DNA from: Sphaerisporangium corydalis
GTDB taxonomy: Bacteria; Actinomycetota; Actinomycetes; Streptosporangiales; Streptosporangiaceae
Direction: 5' to 3'
NCBI RefSeq assembly: GCF_025506355.1
Contig: NZ_JANZYP010000002.1
Coordinates: 232,064 to 296,063, forward strand
DNA length: 64,000 nucleotides
In this document: positions 8,839 through 17,287 of the stretch, piece after piece
How positions within the stretch are numbered: the stretch's first letter is position 1
Layout of the letters: every line of letters begins with the position of its first letter
Notes under the pieces: generated by a model
What the model was told of the DNA's origin: nothing
The model's input: the letters and a program-made list of their open reading frames with translations, nothing else
Database searches by the model: none
Translations under genes and position numbers: made by a program

Positions 8839-9075
8839 ATGGCGAAGCCGGCACTGCGCAAGCCGAAGAAAAAGGTTTGCCTGTTCTGCCATGACAAGAT
8901 CTCCTACGTCGACTACAAGGACACGGCGCTGCTGCGGAAGTTCATCTCCGACCGCGGCAAGATCCGTGCCCGCCGGGTGACGGGCAACTGCACCCAGCAC
9001 CAGCGTGACGTGGCGACCGCGATCAAGAACGCGCGTGAGATGGCCCTGCTGCCGTACACGAGCACCGCGCGCTGA
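8839..9075 (+). CDS. rpsR: 30S ribosomal protein S18
   Basis: 78-residue small-subunit protein, partner of S6 at the platform. CLFCHDK near the N-terminus and the later Cys in GNCTQHQ show that this is the zinc-binding (C+) form, so it is likely the main housekeeping copy; actinobacteria often keep a zinc-free S18 elsewhere under Zur control. TTAGGAGGAGCACC precedes the ATG. rplI begins 14 bases after its stop. Confidence 0.98.
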   Translation: MAKPALRKPKKKVCLFCHDKISYVDYKDTALLRKFISDRGKIRARRVTGNCTQHQRDVATAIKNAREMALLPYTSTAR

Positions 9076-9089
9076 CAGGAGGCTCTGAC

Positions 9090-9536
9090 ATGAAACTCAT
9101 CATCACCACCGAGGTCTCGGGCCTCGGCGCCCCCGGTGACATCGTCGAGGTCAAGGACGGCTACGGCCGCAACTACCTGATCCCGCGCGGGTTCGCCATG
9201 CGCTGGACCCGTGGCGGCGAGAAGCAGATCGAGTCGATCAAGAAGGCTCGCGACGCCCGCGACATCCGCGACCTCGGCACCGCCAAGGAGGTCGCCGGCC
9301 GGCTCGGCGCCCTTCGGGTGACGCTGAAGACGCGCGCCGGCGACACCGGCCGCCTGTTCGGCTCGGTGACGACCGGCGACATCGCCGACGCGGTCAAGGC
9401 CGCGGGCGGTCCGCTGCTCGACCGCCGCCGCATCGAGATCACCAACGCGATCAAGAGCGTCGGTTCCCACCGCGTCTCGGTCCGGCTGCACCCCGAGGTG
9501 GCGGCCAACCTCGACGTCGAGGTGGTCGGCACCTGA
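9090..9536 (+). CDS. rplI: 50S ribosomal protein L9
   Basis: Large-subunit protein at the base of the L1 stalk. 148 residues with the N-terminal domain (GDIVEVKDGYGRNYLIPRGFA), a long connecting helix and the C-terminal RNA-binding domain. Last gene of the rpsF operon: a strong hairpin follows the stop within 25 bases. ACAGGAGGC lies before the ATG. Confidence 0.98.
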   Translation: MKLIITTEVSGLGAPGDIVEVKDGYGRNYLIPRGFAMRWTRGGEKQIESIKKARDARDIRDLGTAKEVAGRLGALRVTLKTRAGDTGRLFGSVTTGDIADAVKAAGGPLLDRRRIEITNAIKSVGSHRVSVRLHPEVAANLDVEVVGT

Positions 9537-9558
9537 GCCGACGGCTCACGTGGTCCCG

Positions 9559-9594
9559 AAGGGCCCTTTCCCGCCAAGGGAAGGGGCCCTTTCC
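9559..9594 (+). terminator. Intrinsic terminator after rplI
   Basis: AAGGGCCCTTTCCC pairs with GGGAAGGGGCCCTTT across a short loop, followed by CCTTGG; it closes the rpsF-ssb-rpsR-rplI operon and may also serve the convergent MATE gene. Confidence 0.8.
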
Positions 9595-9673
9595 TTGGTC
9601 TGAGGCCAGATGCCGGGCCTGGGTCAGGTGCTCGCGTACACCGGGTCCGCCGTGCCGGTGCCCGGGGGTGGCC

Positions 9674-10984
9674 TCAGGCGCCGGTGACCAGCCAGGCGTG
9701 GCCGTACGAGCGTCCGGCCAGGGTGACCAGCCGGGCCGCCATCCACACCGCGAGGGCCGTCCACAGGGCCACCAGGCCGCCGCCGAAGTGCACGACGGCG
9801 AGGACCGCGGGCAGGTAGGCGAGCGTCGCGAGGGCGGCGGTCCAGGCCAGGTAGCGCCGGTCGCCCGCGCCGATGAGCACGCCGTCCAGGACGAACACCA
9901 CGCCGGCCAGCGGCTGCAGCAGGGCGACGATCCACAGGACCGTCCGGAGTTCGGCGCCGACGGCCGCGTCCGCGCCGAACAGGCCGGGGATGACCGGTCG
10001 CAGCAGCACGATCGCGAGCCCGAGTACCACCCCGTACCAGATGCCCCACCCCACCATCGTCCGCGTGGCCGCGCGCGTCCCGCGCACGTCGCCGGCGCCG
10101 AGGGCGCGCCCGGTGATGGCCTGGCCCGCGATCGCGATGGCGTCGAGGGCGAAGGCGAGCAGGGTCCAGATCTGGGTCGCGATGGCGTGCGCCGCGAGCT
10201 GGGCGAGGCCCATGCGCGTGGCGACGGCGGTGGCGAGGATCAGGACGACGCGCATGCAGACCGTCCGGATCAGCAGCGCCACGCCCGCGGTGCCGGAGTC
10301 CCTGATCCCGGCGAGATCCGGTCGCGGGGACACCCCGTGGCGGCGGGCGGCACGGGCGGCGACGAGCAGGTACACGGCGGCGCCGAGCCCCTGCGCGAGT
10401 ACGGTGCCCCAGGCCGACCCGGCGATCCCCCAGTGCAGGACGAGCACGAACACCAGGTTGAGCACGGCGTTGAGCGTGAACGACCCCACGGAGACGGCGA
10501 GGGGGGTCACGGTGTCCTGCAGGCCGCGCAGGATCCCGGTTCCGGCCAGGACGATCAGCATGGCCGGGATGCCGAGCAGGCTGATCCGCAGGTAGGTGAT
10601 CGCCGGGGCGGTCACGCCGGGGGAGGCGCCGAACAGCTCGACGATCCACGGCGCGAGCGGCCAGCAGGCCGCGATCAGCGCCAGGCCGATGGCGGCGGCG
10701 AGCCAGAGCCCGTCGACGCCCAGCTTGACCGCGCGGGTGAGGTCGCCCGCGCCCACCTGTCGCGCCACCGCCGCCGTGGTGCCGTACGCGAGGAAGACGC
10801 ACACGCTGACCACGGAGGTCAGTGCGGTGCCCGCGATGCCCAGGGCGCCGAGCGAGACCGTGCCGAGGCGGCCGACGATCGCGTAGTCCACGAGGATGAA
10901 GAGCGGCTCGGCCACCAGCGCGCCGAACGCCGGCACGGCCAGCGCGAGGATCTCCCGGTTGCCGACGCGGGGGGTAAGAGTCAC
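9674..10984 (-). CDS. MATE family efflux transporter (DinF-like)
   Basis: Twelve-helix membrane exporter that moves drugs or metabolites out using a Na+ or H+ gradient. About 436 residues from the GTG at 10984, the usual family length; twelve hydrophobic segments in two related halves. The first helix has the DinF-type pattern ILALAVPAFGALVAEPLFILVDYAIVG split by Pro and Glu/Asp residues. An alternative start at 11023 would add 13 basic residues unlike the family. No good ribosome site is visible before either start. It occupies the usual gap between rplI and dnaB and diverges from dnaB; its promoter would lie in the DnaA-box region. Confidence 0.9.
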   Translation of the reverse strand: MTLTPRVGNREILALAVPAFGALVAEPLFILVDYAIVGRLGTVSLGALGIAGTALTSVVSVCVFLAYGTTAAVARQVGAGDLTRAVKLGVDGLWLAAAIGLALIAACWPLAPWIVELFGASPGVTAPAITYLRISLLGIPAMLIVLAGTGILRGLQDTVTPLAVSVGSFTLNAVLNLVFVLVLHWGIAGSAWGTVLAQGLGAAVYLLVAARAARRHGVSPRPDLAGIRDSGTAGVALLIRTVCMRVVLILATAVATRMGLAQLAAHAIATQIWTLLAFALDAIAIAGQAITGRALGAGDVRGTRAATRTMVGWGIWYGVVLGLAIVLLRPVIPGLFGADAAVGAELRTVLWIVALLQPLAGVVFVLDGVLIGAGDRRYLAWTAALATLAYLPAVLAVVHFGGGLVALWTALAVWMAARLVTLAGRSYGHAWLVTGA

Positions 10985-11060
10985 ATGTCCATCTTGTCTC
11001 TTACGCCGCCATAGTGGAGACACGCCACGACACCTGTGGACGAATCATGGCGACTTTCTT

Positions 11061-11200
11061 TTCTCCACAGCCCGTGGATACAGTTTCCCCTGCTCAGCAG
11101 GGGTTGCGGAGTTATGCACAAGAGTTATCCACAGAGTTGTCCCCAGCGTTCCCACACCTCGTGACGAGAAGTGCACACGTTATCCACAACCTTGTCGACA
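11061..11200. promoter_or_regulatory. Cluster of DnaA boxes upstream of dnaB
   Basis: Within 140 bp there are two perfect TTATCCACA boxes (11125-11133 and 11180-11188) and four one-mismatch relatives: TTCTCCACA 11061, TTATGCACA 11112, TTGTCCCCA 11137 and TTGTCGACA 11192. Several are 12-13 bp apart, so they could bind DnaA cooperatively. The cluster lies between the divergent MATE and dnaB genes and ends 89 bp before the dnaB start codon. No AT-rich unwinding region is present, so this is not an origin; regulation of dnaB or DnaA titration is the more likely use. Confidence 0.75.
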
Positions 11201-11289
11201 GGACGCGTTGCCGGTTCGTTCAGAACCGGCGAAACTGTCAGCCCGGCTACTTCGGGGGTGGCCCGGGATGTTCGATGGAAGGCGGCCAG

Positions 11290-12645
11290 GTGAGCAGTGA
11301 CGCGGTCCCCGCCTTCGACGCACCGTTCGAGCGCACCCCACCCAGCAACATCGAGGCCGAGCAGTCCGTGCTGGGCGGCATGCTGCTCTCCAAGGACGCC
11401 ATCGCCGACGTGGTCGAGGTGCTGCGCGCCGACGACTTCTACCGGCCCGCGCACCAGATCATCTACGACGCCGTCCTCGACCTGTACGGGCGGGGCGAGC
11501 CGGCCGACGCGGTCACGATCTTCGGCGAGCTGTCCAAGCGCGGCGAGATCGCGCGCGTCGGCGGCGGTGCGTACGTGCACACCCTCACCGCCGTCGTCCC
11601 CACGGCGGCGAACGCCGGTTACTACGCCAAGATCGTCCGGGAGCAGGCGATCCTGCGCCGGCTGATCGAGGCCGGCACGCGCATCGTCTCCTACGGGTAC
11701 GGCGGGCAGAACGAGGAGGTCGACGAGCTGGTCGACCGGGCGCAGGCCGAGATCTACGCGGTCACCGAGCGCCGCACCAGCGAGGACTACCGCCCGCTGT
11801 CGGAGATCATGCCCGGCGCGCTCGACGAGATCGAGGCCATCGGCAGCCGCAGCGGGCAGATGGTCGGCGTCCCGACGGGCTTCCAGGACCTCGACGCCCT
11901 GATGAACGGGCTGCACCCCGGCCAGATGATCGTCGTGGCCGCCCGCCCCGCCATCGGCAAGAGCACCCTCGGCCTCGACTTCGCGAGGTCGGCCGCCATC
12001 AAGCACCACATGGCGACCGTCGTGTTCTCCCTGGAAATGTCGCGCAACGAGATCACGATGCGCCTGCTGTCGGCGGAGGCGCGGGTGGCGCTGCACACGA
12101 TGCGCTCCGGCACCATGAACGACGAGGACTGGACGCGTCTCGCCCGCCGCATGAGCGAGGTCGCCGAGGCCCCCCTGTTCATCGACGACTCGCCCAACAT
12201 GTCGATGATGGAGATCCGCGCCAAGTGCCGGCGCCTCAAGCAGCGGCACGACCTGCGCTTCGTCATCGTCGACTATCTCCAGCTCATGAGCTCGCCGAAG
12301 AAGACCGAGAGCCGCCAGCAGGAGGTCTCGGAGATCTCCCGTGCGCTCAAGCTGCTCGCCAAGGAGCTGGAGGTCCCCGTGATCGCGATCTCCCAGCTCA
12401 ACCGAGGTCCCGAGCAGCGCACCGACAAGCGTCCCCAGGTGTCGGACCTGCGCGAGTCGGGCAGCATCGAGCAGGACGCGGACGTCGTGATCCTCCTGCA
12501 CAGGGAGGACGCCTACGAGCGCGAGTCGCCGCGCGCCGGCGAGGCGGACCTCATCGTGGCCAAGCACCGCAACGGCCCCACCGCCACGGTGACCGTGGCC
12601 TTCCAGGGGCACTACAGCCGCTTCGTCGACATGGCCCCCCACTGA
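11290..12645 (+). CDS. dnaB: Replicative DNA helicase DnaB
   Basis: Hexameric 5'-3' helicase of the replication fork. 451 residues from the GTG at 11290: N-terminal primase-interacting domain starting PPSNIEAEQSVLGGMLLS, then the RecA-like motor with the P-loop ARPAIGKST (about 216-224), Walker B FVIVDYLQLM and the arginine-finger region near the DLRESGSIEQDAD motif. GGAAGG lies 6 bases before this GTG; the ATG at 11275 is an alternative. No intein is present, unlike some mycobacterial dnaB genes. The upstream DnaA boxes suggest that its expression could be tied to DnaA activity. Confidence 0.97.
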   Translation: MSSDAVPAFDAPFERTPPSNIEAEQSVLGGMLLSKDAIADVVEVLRADDFYRPAHQIIYDAVLDLYGRGEPADAVTIFGELSKRGEIARVGGGAYVHTLTAVVPTAANAGYYAKIVREQAILRRLIEAGTRIVSYGYGGQNEEVDELVDRAQAEIYAVTERRTSEDYRPLSEIMPGALDEIEAIGSRSGQMVGVPTGFQDLDALMNGLHPGQMIVVAARPAIGKSTLGLDFARSAAIKHHMATVVFSLEMSRNEITMRLLSAEARVALHTMRSGTMNDEDWTRLARRMSEVAEAPLFIDDSPNMSMMEIRAKCRRLKQRHDLRFVIVDYLQLMSSPKKTESRQQEVSEISRALKLLAKELEVPVIAISQLNRGPEQRTDKRPQVSDLRESGSIEQDADVVILLHREDAYERESPRAGEADLIVAKHRNGPTATVTVAFQGHYSRFVDMAPH

Positions 12646-12651
12646 GCCCGC

Positions 12652-13251
12652 TCAGAGCAGCCGTCGTTGCACGACGTCGGCGAGGACCGTGGCCACGACC
12701 GTGTGGACGGCCCCGTTCTCGGGCGGGGTGCCCTTACGGTCGGCGAACAGCAGGTGCCCTGCCCCGATCAGCGTGAGCGCGAGCGTGTCGACGTCGGCGT
12801 CGGCCGCGATGCGGCCGAACTCGCGCTCGGTGGCGAGGTAGGAGGCGATCATGGCCGTGGCCTCCGCCAGGAGCGGGACGCCGGTCGGCCGGGCCTGGCG
12901 CAGCCGGGCGCGCAGGTCGTCCCGGGAGATCACCAGGCCGACGATCGCCACGGCGACCGTGCCGAACAGGTCCGTCAGCGCGAGCGTGAGGTTGCCGGCG
13001 ACGGTGCCGGTGCCGGCGGACTCGCGCAGGGCGGCGGCCTGGCCGCCGAGCCGGCCGACGCGGTCCAGCACCAGCCCGGCGAGGAAGGCGTCGAAGTCGG
13101 CGAAGTGCCGGTGCAGGACGCCCTTGGCGCAGCCCGCCTCGGTGGTGACCGCCCTGCTGGTCAGCGCGCTCGGCCCGTCCCTGAGCAGGACCCGCTCGGC
13201 GGCGTCGAAGAGCTGCTCGCGCGCGTCGCGGATGGCGATCCCTGTCGGCAC
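12652..13251 (-). CDS. TetR/AcrR family transcriptional regulator
   Basis: About 199 residues with an N-terminal helix-turn-helix (ALTSRAVTTEAGCAKGVLHRHFADFDAFL) and a helical ligand-binding body. The coding frame stays open to 13305, but the longer start lies inside a 16-bp palindrome that is probably its own operator, so the GTG at 13251 is preferred. It is divergent from a methyltransferase gene, and two copies of the palindrome fill the gap, so it most likely represses itself and that gene. The final stop is only 6 bases from the dnaB stop (convergent). Ligand unknown. Confidence 0.85.
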   Translation of the reverse strand: MPTGIAIRDAREQLFDAAERVLLRDGPSALTSRAVTTEAGCAKGVLHRHFADFDAFLAGLVLDRVGRLGGQAAALRESAGTGTVAGNLTLALTDLFGTVAVAIVGLVISRDDLRARLRQARPTGVPLLAEATAMIASYLATEREFGRIAADADVDTLALTLIGAGHLLFADRKGTPPENGAVHTVVATVLADVVQRRLL

Positions 13252-13289
13252 CCGTGCACCCCGATCTTCCAGGCCCGCCCCGTTGACGA

Positions 13290-13326
13290 GTGGGCACATG
13301 CCCACTTAAGGTGGGCGCATGCCCAC
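13290..13326. promoter_or_regulatory. Twin palindromic TetR operators
   Basis: GTGGGCACATGCCCAC (13290-13305) and GTGGGCGCATGCCCAC (13311-13326) are two near-identical 16-bp palindromes with centres 21 bp apart, so two dimers would sit on the same face of the helix. A TATACC -10-like hexamer follows at 13327-13332. They lie between the TetR gene and the divergent methyltransferase gene. Confidence 0.75.
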
Positions 13327-13381
13327 TATACCTCCGGGGCAGGCGCCCCTTCCCCAGAATGTCCCTCACCAGGCCCGCCAG

Positions 13382-14143
13382 ATGGCGGAGTCGTTCGGCT
13401 CGGACCCAGGACGCTACGACCGGGCCAGGCCCGGCTACCCCGACGCGATGGTGGACTGGATCGTCGCCTCCGGTCCCGGGCCCGCCGTCGTCGACGTCGG
13501 CATCGGCACCGGCATCGCGGCCCGGCTGTTCCAGGCGGCCGGCTGCACGGTGCTCGGGGTCGAGGTCGACGCGCGGATGGCCGAATGGGCGCGACGCGAC
13601 GGGCTCGACGTCGAGGTGGCGGCGTTCGAGGCCTGGGACCCCGCCGGCCGGGTGTTCGACACGGTCGTCTCGGGACAGGCCTGGCACTGGGTGGATCCGG
13701 TCGCGGGCGCGGCGAAGGCCGCCGAGGCACTGCGGCCCGGCGGCCGGCTGGCCGTGTTCTGGAACGTGATGCAGGCGCCGCCCGACGTGGCGGCGGCCTT
13801 CTCCGAGGTCTACGAGCGGATACTGCCCGGCTCGCTCGCCTCCCGCGCGTGGGCGCCCGGCGTGGACCCCTACTCGGCGTTGTGCGACAAGGCCGCCGAC
13901 GGGATGCGGGAGGCGGGCGCGTTCGGTGATCCGGAGCGGCGGCGGTTCGCATGGGAACGGCCCTACACCCGGGACGAATGGCTGGACCAGCTCCCCACCA
14001 GCGGCGCCTACGCCCTGTTCTCGCCGGACCAGCAGGAGGCGGTGCTGGCGGGTGCCGGTGCCGCGATCGACGCCCTCGGGGGCCGCTTCACGATGGGTTA
14101 CACCGCCGTCGTCGTGGCCGCCACGCGAACCGGCGCCGCCTGA
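13382..14143 (+). CDS. Class I SAM-dependent methyltransferase
   Basis: 253 residues from ATG 13382. SAM-binding motif I is VVDVGIGTGIAARLF (near residue 33), followed by an acidic end of strand 2 (VEVDARM) and the post-motif GQAWHWVDPV typical of the UbiE/COQ5-like and SmtA-like group of small-molecule methyltransferases. A start at 13319 would add 21 residues but overlaps the downstream TetR operator, so the shorter form is favoured. Controlled by the divergent TetR gene, it probably modifies a toxic or signalling small molecule; substrate unknown. Confidence 0.85.
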   Translation: MAESFGSDPGRYDRARPGYPDAMVDWIVASGPGPAVVDVGIGTGIAARLFQAAGCTVLGVEVDARMAEWARRDGLDVEVAAFEAWDPAGRVFDTVVSGQAWHWVDPVAGAAKAAEALRPGGRLAVFWNVMQAPPDVAAAFSEVYERILPGSLASRAWAPGVDPYSALCDKAADGMREAGAFGDPERRRFAWERPYTRDEWLDQLPTSGAYALFSPDQQEAVLAGAGAAIDALGGRFTMGYTAVVVAATRTGAA

Positions 14144-14210
14144 CCGGGGGAGCGGGCCGGCGCCCCTGGGCGGACCGGCGGCGACGCGCCCAGGCGGGAT
14201 CCGGCGACGC

Positions 14211-14660
14211 TCAGGCCGGGCCGGCGAGCGGGGCGCCGGTCTCCAGCAGGGTCTTGAGGCCGCTCAGGACGAACATCCACCCCGGGCCGGAGACGCTCTC
14301 GGCCGTCTTGGGAGCGCCCTGGAGCCGGTCGTGGACCAGGGTGAGCTTGCAGAATCCTCCCTCCGCGGGCTCGATCTCCCAGGTGACCCGGCTCGGCTCC
14401 TCCGCCGCGAGCTCGGGGTCGTACAGGGAGCGCCACTCGTGGACCAGCTTGCGCGGCGGGTCGTACTCGGTGACCGGGCCGTCGCCCCACAGCGCGCCGT
14501 CCGGCCCGTGGGACACGTGGCGCTCGGCGGTGTTCTCGATGTGGGCGCCATGGAAGTAGCGCGCGGTGAACTCCGGCTTGACGATGGCCTCCCAGATCCG
14601 CTCGGGGGTCGCCTTGATGAAGATCTGGTAGACCTGCGTCGTCTGTGCTGGTGTGCTCAT
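14211..14660 (-). CDS. SRPBCC (AHSA1-type) domain protein
   Basis: 149-residue START/Bet v1-like fold that forms a hydrophobic pocket. Starts with the pattern VYQIFIKATPERIWEAIVKPEFTARYFHG found in AHSA1-like proteins; contains ...LVHEWRSLYDPELAAEEPSRVTWEI and ends with SGPGWMFVLSGLKTLLETG. GGAGA precedes the ATG. Such genes normally follow an ArsR repressor in an operon; no ArsR gene is present here, but a perfect palindrome lies about 60 bp upstream. Function is unknown; ligand binding or stress response is likely. Confidence 0.85.
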   Translation of the reverse strand: MSTPAQTTQVYQIFIKATPERIWEAIVKPEFTARYFHGAHIENTAERHVSHGPDGALWGDGPVTEYDPPRKLVHEWRSLYDPELAAEEPSRVTWEIEPAEGGFCKLTLVHDRLQGAPKTAESVSGPGWMFVLSGLKTLLETGAPLAGPA

Positions 14661-14720
14661 TGCTCGGTTCTCCAACCGGTTCGCCAGGTCGGCCCGGCTC
14701 GGCCGCCGCCCGCCGAGCTT

Positions 14721-14740
14721 ATGTGACCAAAAGGTCACAT
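14721..14740. promoter_or_regulatory. Perfect 20-bp palindrome, candidate repressor site
   Basis: ATGTGACC-AAAA-GGTCACAT is an exact inverted repeat with a 4-base spacer. It lies upstream of the SRPBCC gene and covers the stop codon of the phosphodiesterase gene. The form fits an ArsR- or GntR-type operator, but no such regulator gene is next to it. Confidence 0.6.
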
Positions 14741-15496
14741 GTCCAGGGCCGGCATCACGCGGGCGTGCGACGTCAGGCGGCCGTCGTCGGACAGCACGTG
14801 CAGCGCGAACCCCGGCGGCAGATCGAAGTCGAGCGGCGGATGGGCCGTGGTCTCCTGCGGGAGCAGCGCCGTCGAGGCCACGCCGGGCGCCACGTACACG
14901 GGCAGGCCCGCGAAGACGGTCGAGGCCGGCGTGTGGACGTGGCCGACGAGGAGGGCGACGACGCGGGGGTGCGCGCGGAGCACGGCCTCCAGGCGTTCGG
15001 GCTCGCGCAGCCGGATGTCGTCGACGTAGGGGACGCCCACGGGCACCGGCTGGTGGTGCATGCCCACCAGGACCGGGCCGGTGGCCGACGCGAGGATCTC
15101 GGTGAGCCACCGCAGCGTCTCTTCGTCGAGGTGGCCGTCGTCGCGCCCCGGGATGCTGGAGTCGCACAGGGCGACGGTCAGCCCGCCCACCCTGAGCACC
15201 TGGTTGATCGCGGCGGACCCGTCGGTCCCCCCGGCCTCGCCGAGGAGGACCTTGCGGAACTCCGGCCTGCTGTCGTGGTTGCCGGGACAGATGATCGTCG
15301 GGTACGGGAAGCGGAGGAGCCCGTGGGCGATCTCGTACTCCTCGGCGGTCCCGTGGTCGGCGATGTCGCCGGTCACCAGGACGGCGTCGATCGGCCCGGG
15401 AAGGCCGGACAGGTGGCGGACGACCCGCTCGGCGCGCTCGGCGCTTCGCGCGGATCCGTCGATGTGGACATCGCTGACGTGGGCGATTGTGAGCAT
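14735..15496 (-). CDS. Metallophosphoesterase (CpdA/GpdQ-like phosphodiesterase)
   Basis: 253 residues of the calcineurin-like fold with all metal motifs: DVH near residue 9, GDIADHG, GNHDSR, MHHQP and GHVHTP. The arrangement fits class III cyclic-nucleotide or glycerophosphodiester phosphodiesterases. No signal peptide, so it should act in the cytoplasm. Its stop codon lies inside the perfect palindrome in front of the SRPBCC gene, so the two genes may be separately controlled although they point the same way. Exact substrate not determinable. Confidence 0.9.
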   Translation of the reverse strand: MLTIAHVSDVHIDGSARSAERAERVVRHLSGLPGPIDAVLVTGDIADHGTAEEYEIAHGLLRFPYPTIICPGNHDSRPEFRKVLLGEAGGTDGSAAINQVLRVGGLTVALCDSSIPGRDDGHLDEETLRWLTEILASATGPVLVGMHHQPVPVGVPYVDDIRLREPERLEAVLRAHPRVVALLVGHVHTPASTVFAGLPVYVAPGVASTALLPQETTAHPPLDFDLPPGFALHVLSDDGRLTSHARVMPALDM

Positions 15497-15541
15497 GGGC
15501 GCCAGGATTTCACAGGACCGCGCCGGACCGCCGGGCGTCCC

Positions 15542-16363
15542 TCAGGGGGTCCCGGCGGGGGGATCGGCGAAGGCGGTCCGCAGGGTCTCGGCCGTCGCGG
15601 GATCGGCGGGGAAGAAGGACTCGATGGCCAGCTCGGCGACCGTGATGTCGAGAGGCGTGCCGAAAGTCGCGATCGTGCTGAAGAACGCGAGCTCGCGGCC
15701 CTCGTACCGCAGGCGGAGCGGAACGACGATCTCGCCAGGCCCCGGTATCTCCACGTCGGGTTCCGGCTGGTCGCAGGGGTAGGAATCGAGCTCCTCGTAC
15801 AGGGCCTCCAGCAGGGGGTCGGCGGTGAGGGCGATCTGGCGCCGCAGCCGTCCGAGCAGGTGTCCCCGCCACTCGCCGAGGTTGACGATGTGCGGGGCCA
15901 GGCCCTGCGGGTGCAGGCTCGCCCGCAGCACGTTGGCGGGCGCCGCGAGCAGGTGCGGCGCCATCAGCCCGGTGAAGAGCGCGAGGCTGGCGTTGCCGTC
16001 GACCAGGTTCCAGCGCCCGTCCACCACGACGGCGGGGTAGGGGTCGTGACCGGCGAGGATCTGCCGGAGCGCCTTGCGCACGGCCGTCATCTGGGGCGCG
16101 TTCAGGGTGCTCTCGGAGAACACCGGGGCGAACCCGGCCGCCAGCAGCAGGCGGTTGCGCTCGCGCAGCGACAGGTCGAGCTCCGCGGAGAGGTGCAGGA
16201 CCATCTCGCGGCTCGGGTTGGACCGCCCGGTCTCCATGAAGCTGAGGTGGCGGGTCGAGATGTCGGCCTGGATGGCCAGATCGAGCTGGCTGAGCCTGCG
16301 GTGTTCACGCCATTGGCGCAACAGCTCGCCTACGGGCCGTTGGGAGAGCGCCGCGGTCGTCAT
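15542..16363 (-). CDS. XRE-family regulator with MmyB-like ligand-binding domain
   Basis: 273 residues: N-terminal Cro/C1 helix-turn-helix (LSQLDLAIQADISTRHLSFMETGRSNPS, about 24-51), then an MmyB-like domain with the conserved NLVDGNASLALF segment. Members of this family often sit next to a short-chain dehydrogenase gene that they regulate and are thought to bind fatty-acid-like ligands. Here an SDR gene lies immediately upstream on the same strand, which fits that pattern. Starts with ATG at 16363. Confidence 0.9.
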   Translation of the reverse strand: MTTAALSQRPVGELLRQWREHRRLSQLDLAIQADISTRHLSFMETGRSNPSREMVLHLSAELDLSLRERNRLLLAAGFAPVFSESTLNAPQMTAVRKALRQILAGHDPYPAVVVDGRWNLVDGNASLALFTGLMAPHLLAAPANVLRASLHPQGLAPHIVNLGEWRGHLLGRLRRQIALTADPLLEALYEELDSYPCDQPEPDVEIPGPGEIVVPLRLRYEGRELAFFSTIATFGTPLDITVAELAIESFFPADPATAETLRTAFADPPAGTP

Positions 16364-16459
16364 GTCGCGAGGTTACGTGGCCGGGGCCGCCGGCCGCGAT
16401 TACGTCACGGGTAACCACCGGCGTTCCCCGGCCCGGAGGCGAGCGCGCCCCCGTGGGGG

Positions 16460-17212
16460 TCAGGCGGTGGAGCCGCCGTCGACGACCAGGTCATGGCCCA
16501 CGGCGAAGCCCGCCTCATCCGACGACAGCCAAAGGACGGTCGCGGTGATCTCGTCGAGGGTGCCGACGCGGCCGATGGGGAGTTGCTGCTTGATCCGCTC
16601 GTCGCGGTCGGCCCGGGTCTCACCCGGACGCGACGACATCGGCGTGTCATGCGGCCCGGGGCTCACCACGTTGATCCGGATGCCCTCGCGGATGTACTCC
16701 CGCGCGGCCGTGCGGCTGAGCGCGGTGACGGCCGCCTTTGAGGCGGCGTACGCGCCGAGGCCGGGGATCCGCAGATGGGTCCCGACCTGCGAGGACACGT
16801 TGACGATCACGCCTCCGCCGCCCTGGCGCATGGCGGCGATCTCGTGCTTCATCGACAGCATGACACCGGTCAGGTTGACGTCGATCGTGCGGGCCCAGTC
16901 GTCCTCGCCGATGTCGGCGACCTGCCCCATGCTGAACACGCCGGCGTTGTTGACCGCGACGTCGAGCCGTCCGTGCAGCCGGACGATGTCGGCGACGAGG
17001 GCGGCGACGTCCGCCGAGCTGGTCACGTCCACGGTGAGCGCGGTGGCGCGGCCGTCCTCGGCCTCGATGAGCTTCACGGTCTGGTCCAGCGGCTCCCTGC
17101 GGCGGCCGGCGGCGACGACCGTGGCGCCCTCGCGGGCGAAGCCGAGCGCGACGGCCCGGCCGATGCCCGAACCGCTCCCCGTGACCAACACCACTTTGTC
17201 GTGAAATCTCAT
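16460..17212 (-). CDS. Short-chain dehydrogenase/reductase (SDR)
   Basis: 250-residue classical SDR. NAD(P)-binding TGSGSGIG (11-18), NNAG (88-91) and the catalytic set S140/Y155/K159 in YAASK are intact. The Arg-rich stretch GRRRE after the second strand suggests NADP(H) preference. Preceded on the same strand by a TetR gene with a 75-bp AT-rich gap (17213-17287) that may hold its own promoter. The neighbours TetR and MmyB-like regulator are both plausible controllers. Substrate unknown. Confidence 0.92.
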   Translation of the reverse strand: MRFHDKVVLVTGSGSGIGRAVALGFAREGATVVAAGRRREPLDQTVKLIEAEDGRATALTVDVTSSADVAALVADIVRLHGRLDVAVNNAGVFSMGQVADIGEDDWARTIDVNLTGVMLSMKHEIAAMRQGGGGVIVNVSSQVGTHLRIPGLGAYAASKAAVTALSRTAAREYIREGIRINVVSPGPHDTPMSSRPGETRADRDERIKQQLPIGRVGTLDEITATVLWLSSDEAGFAVGHDLVVDGGSTA

Positions 17213-17287
17213 AACTTCTCCACTAATAATTGACTGTTCATTCCAGATAGCGGGCAGGGATCGGCCCCTTTGCGCCCGAGGTGAGGA

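Noticed and set aside
11061..11200. A second replication origin at dnaB
   Set aside because: DnaA boxes are present, but there is no AT-rich unwinding element and no dnaA/dnaN nearby.
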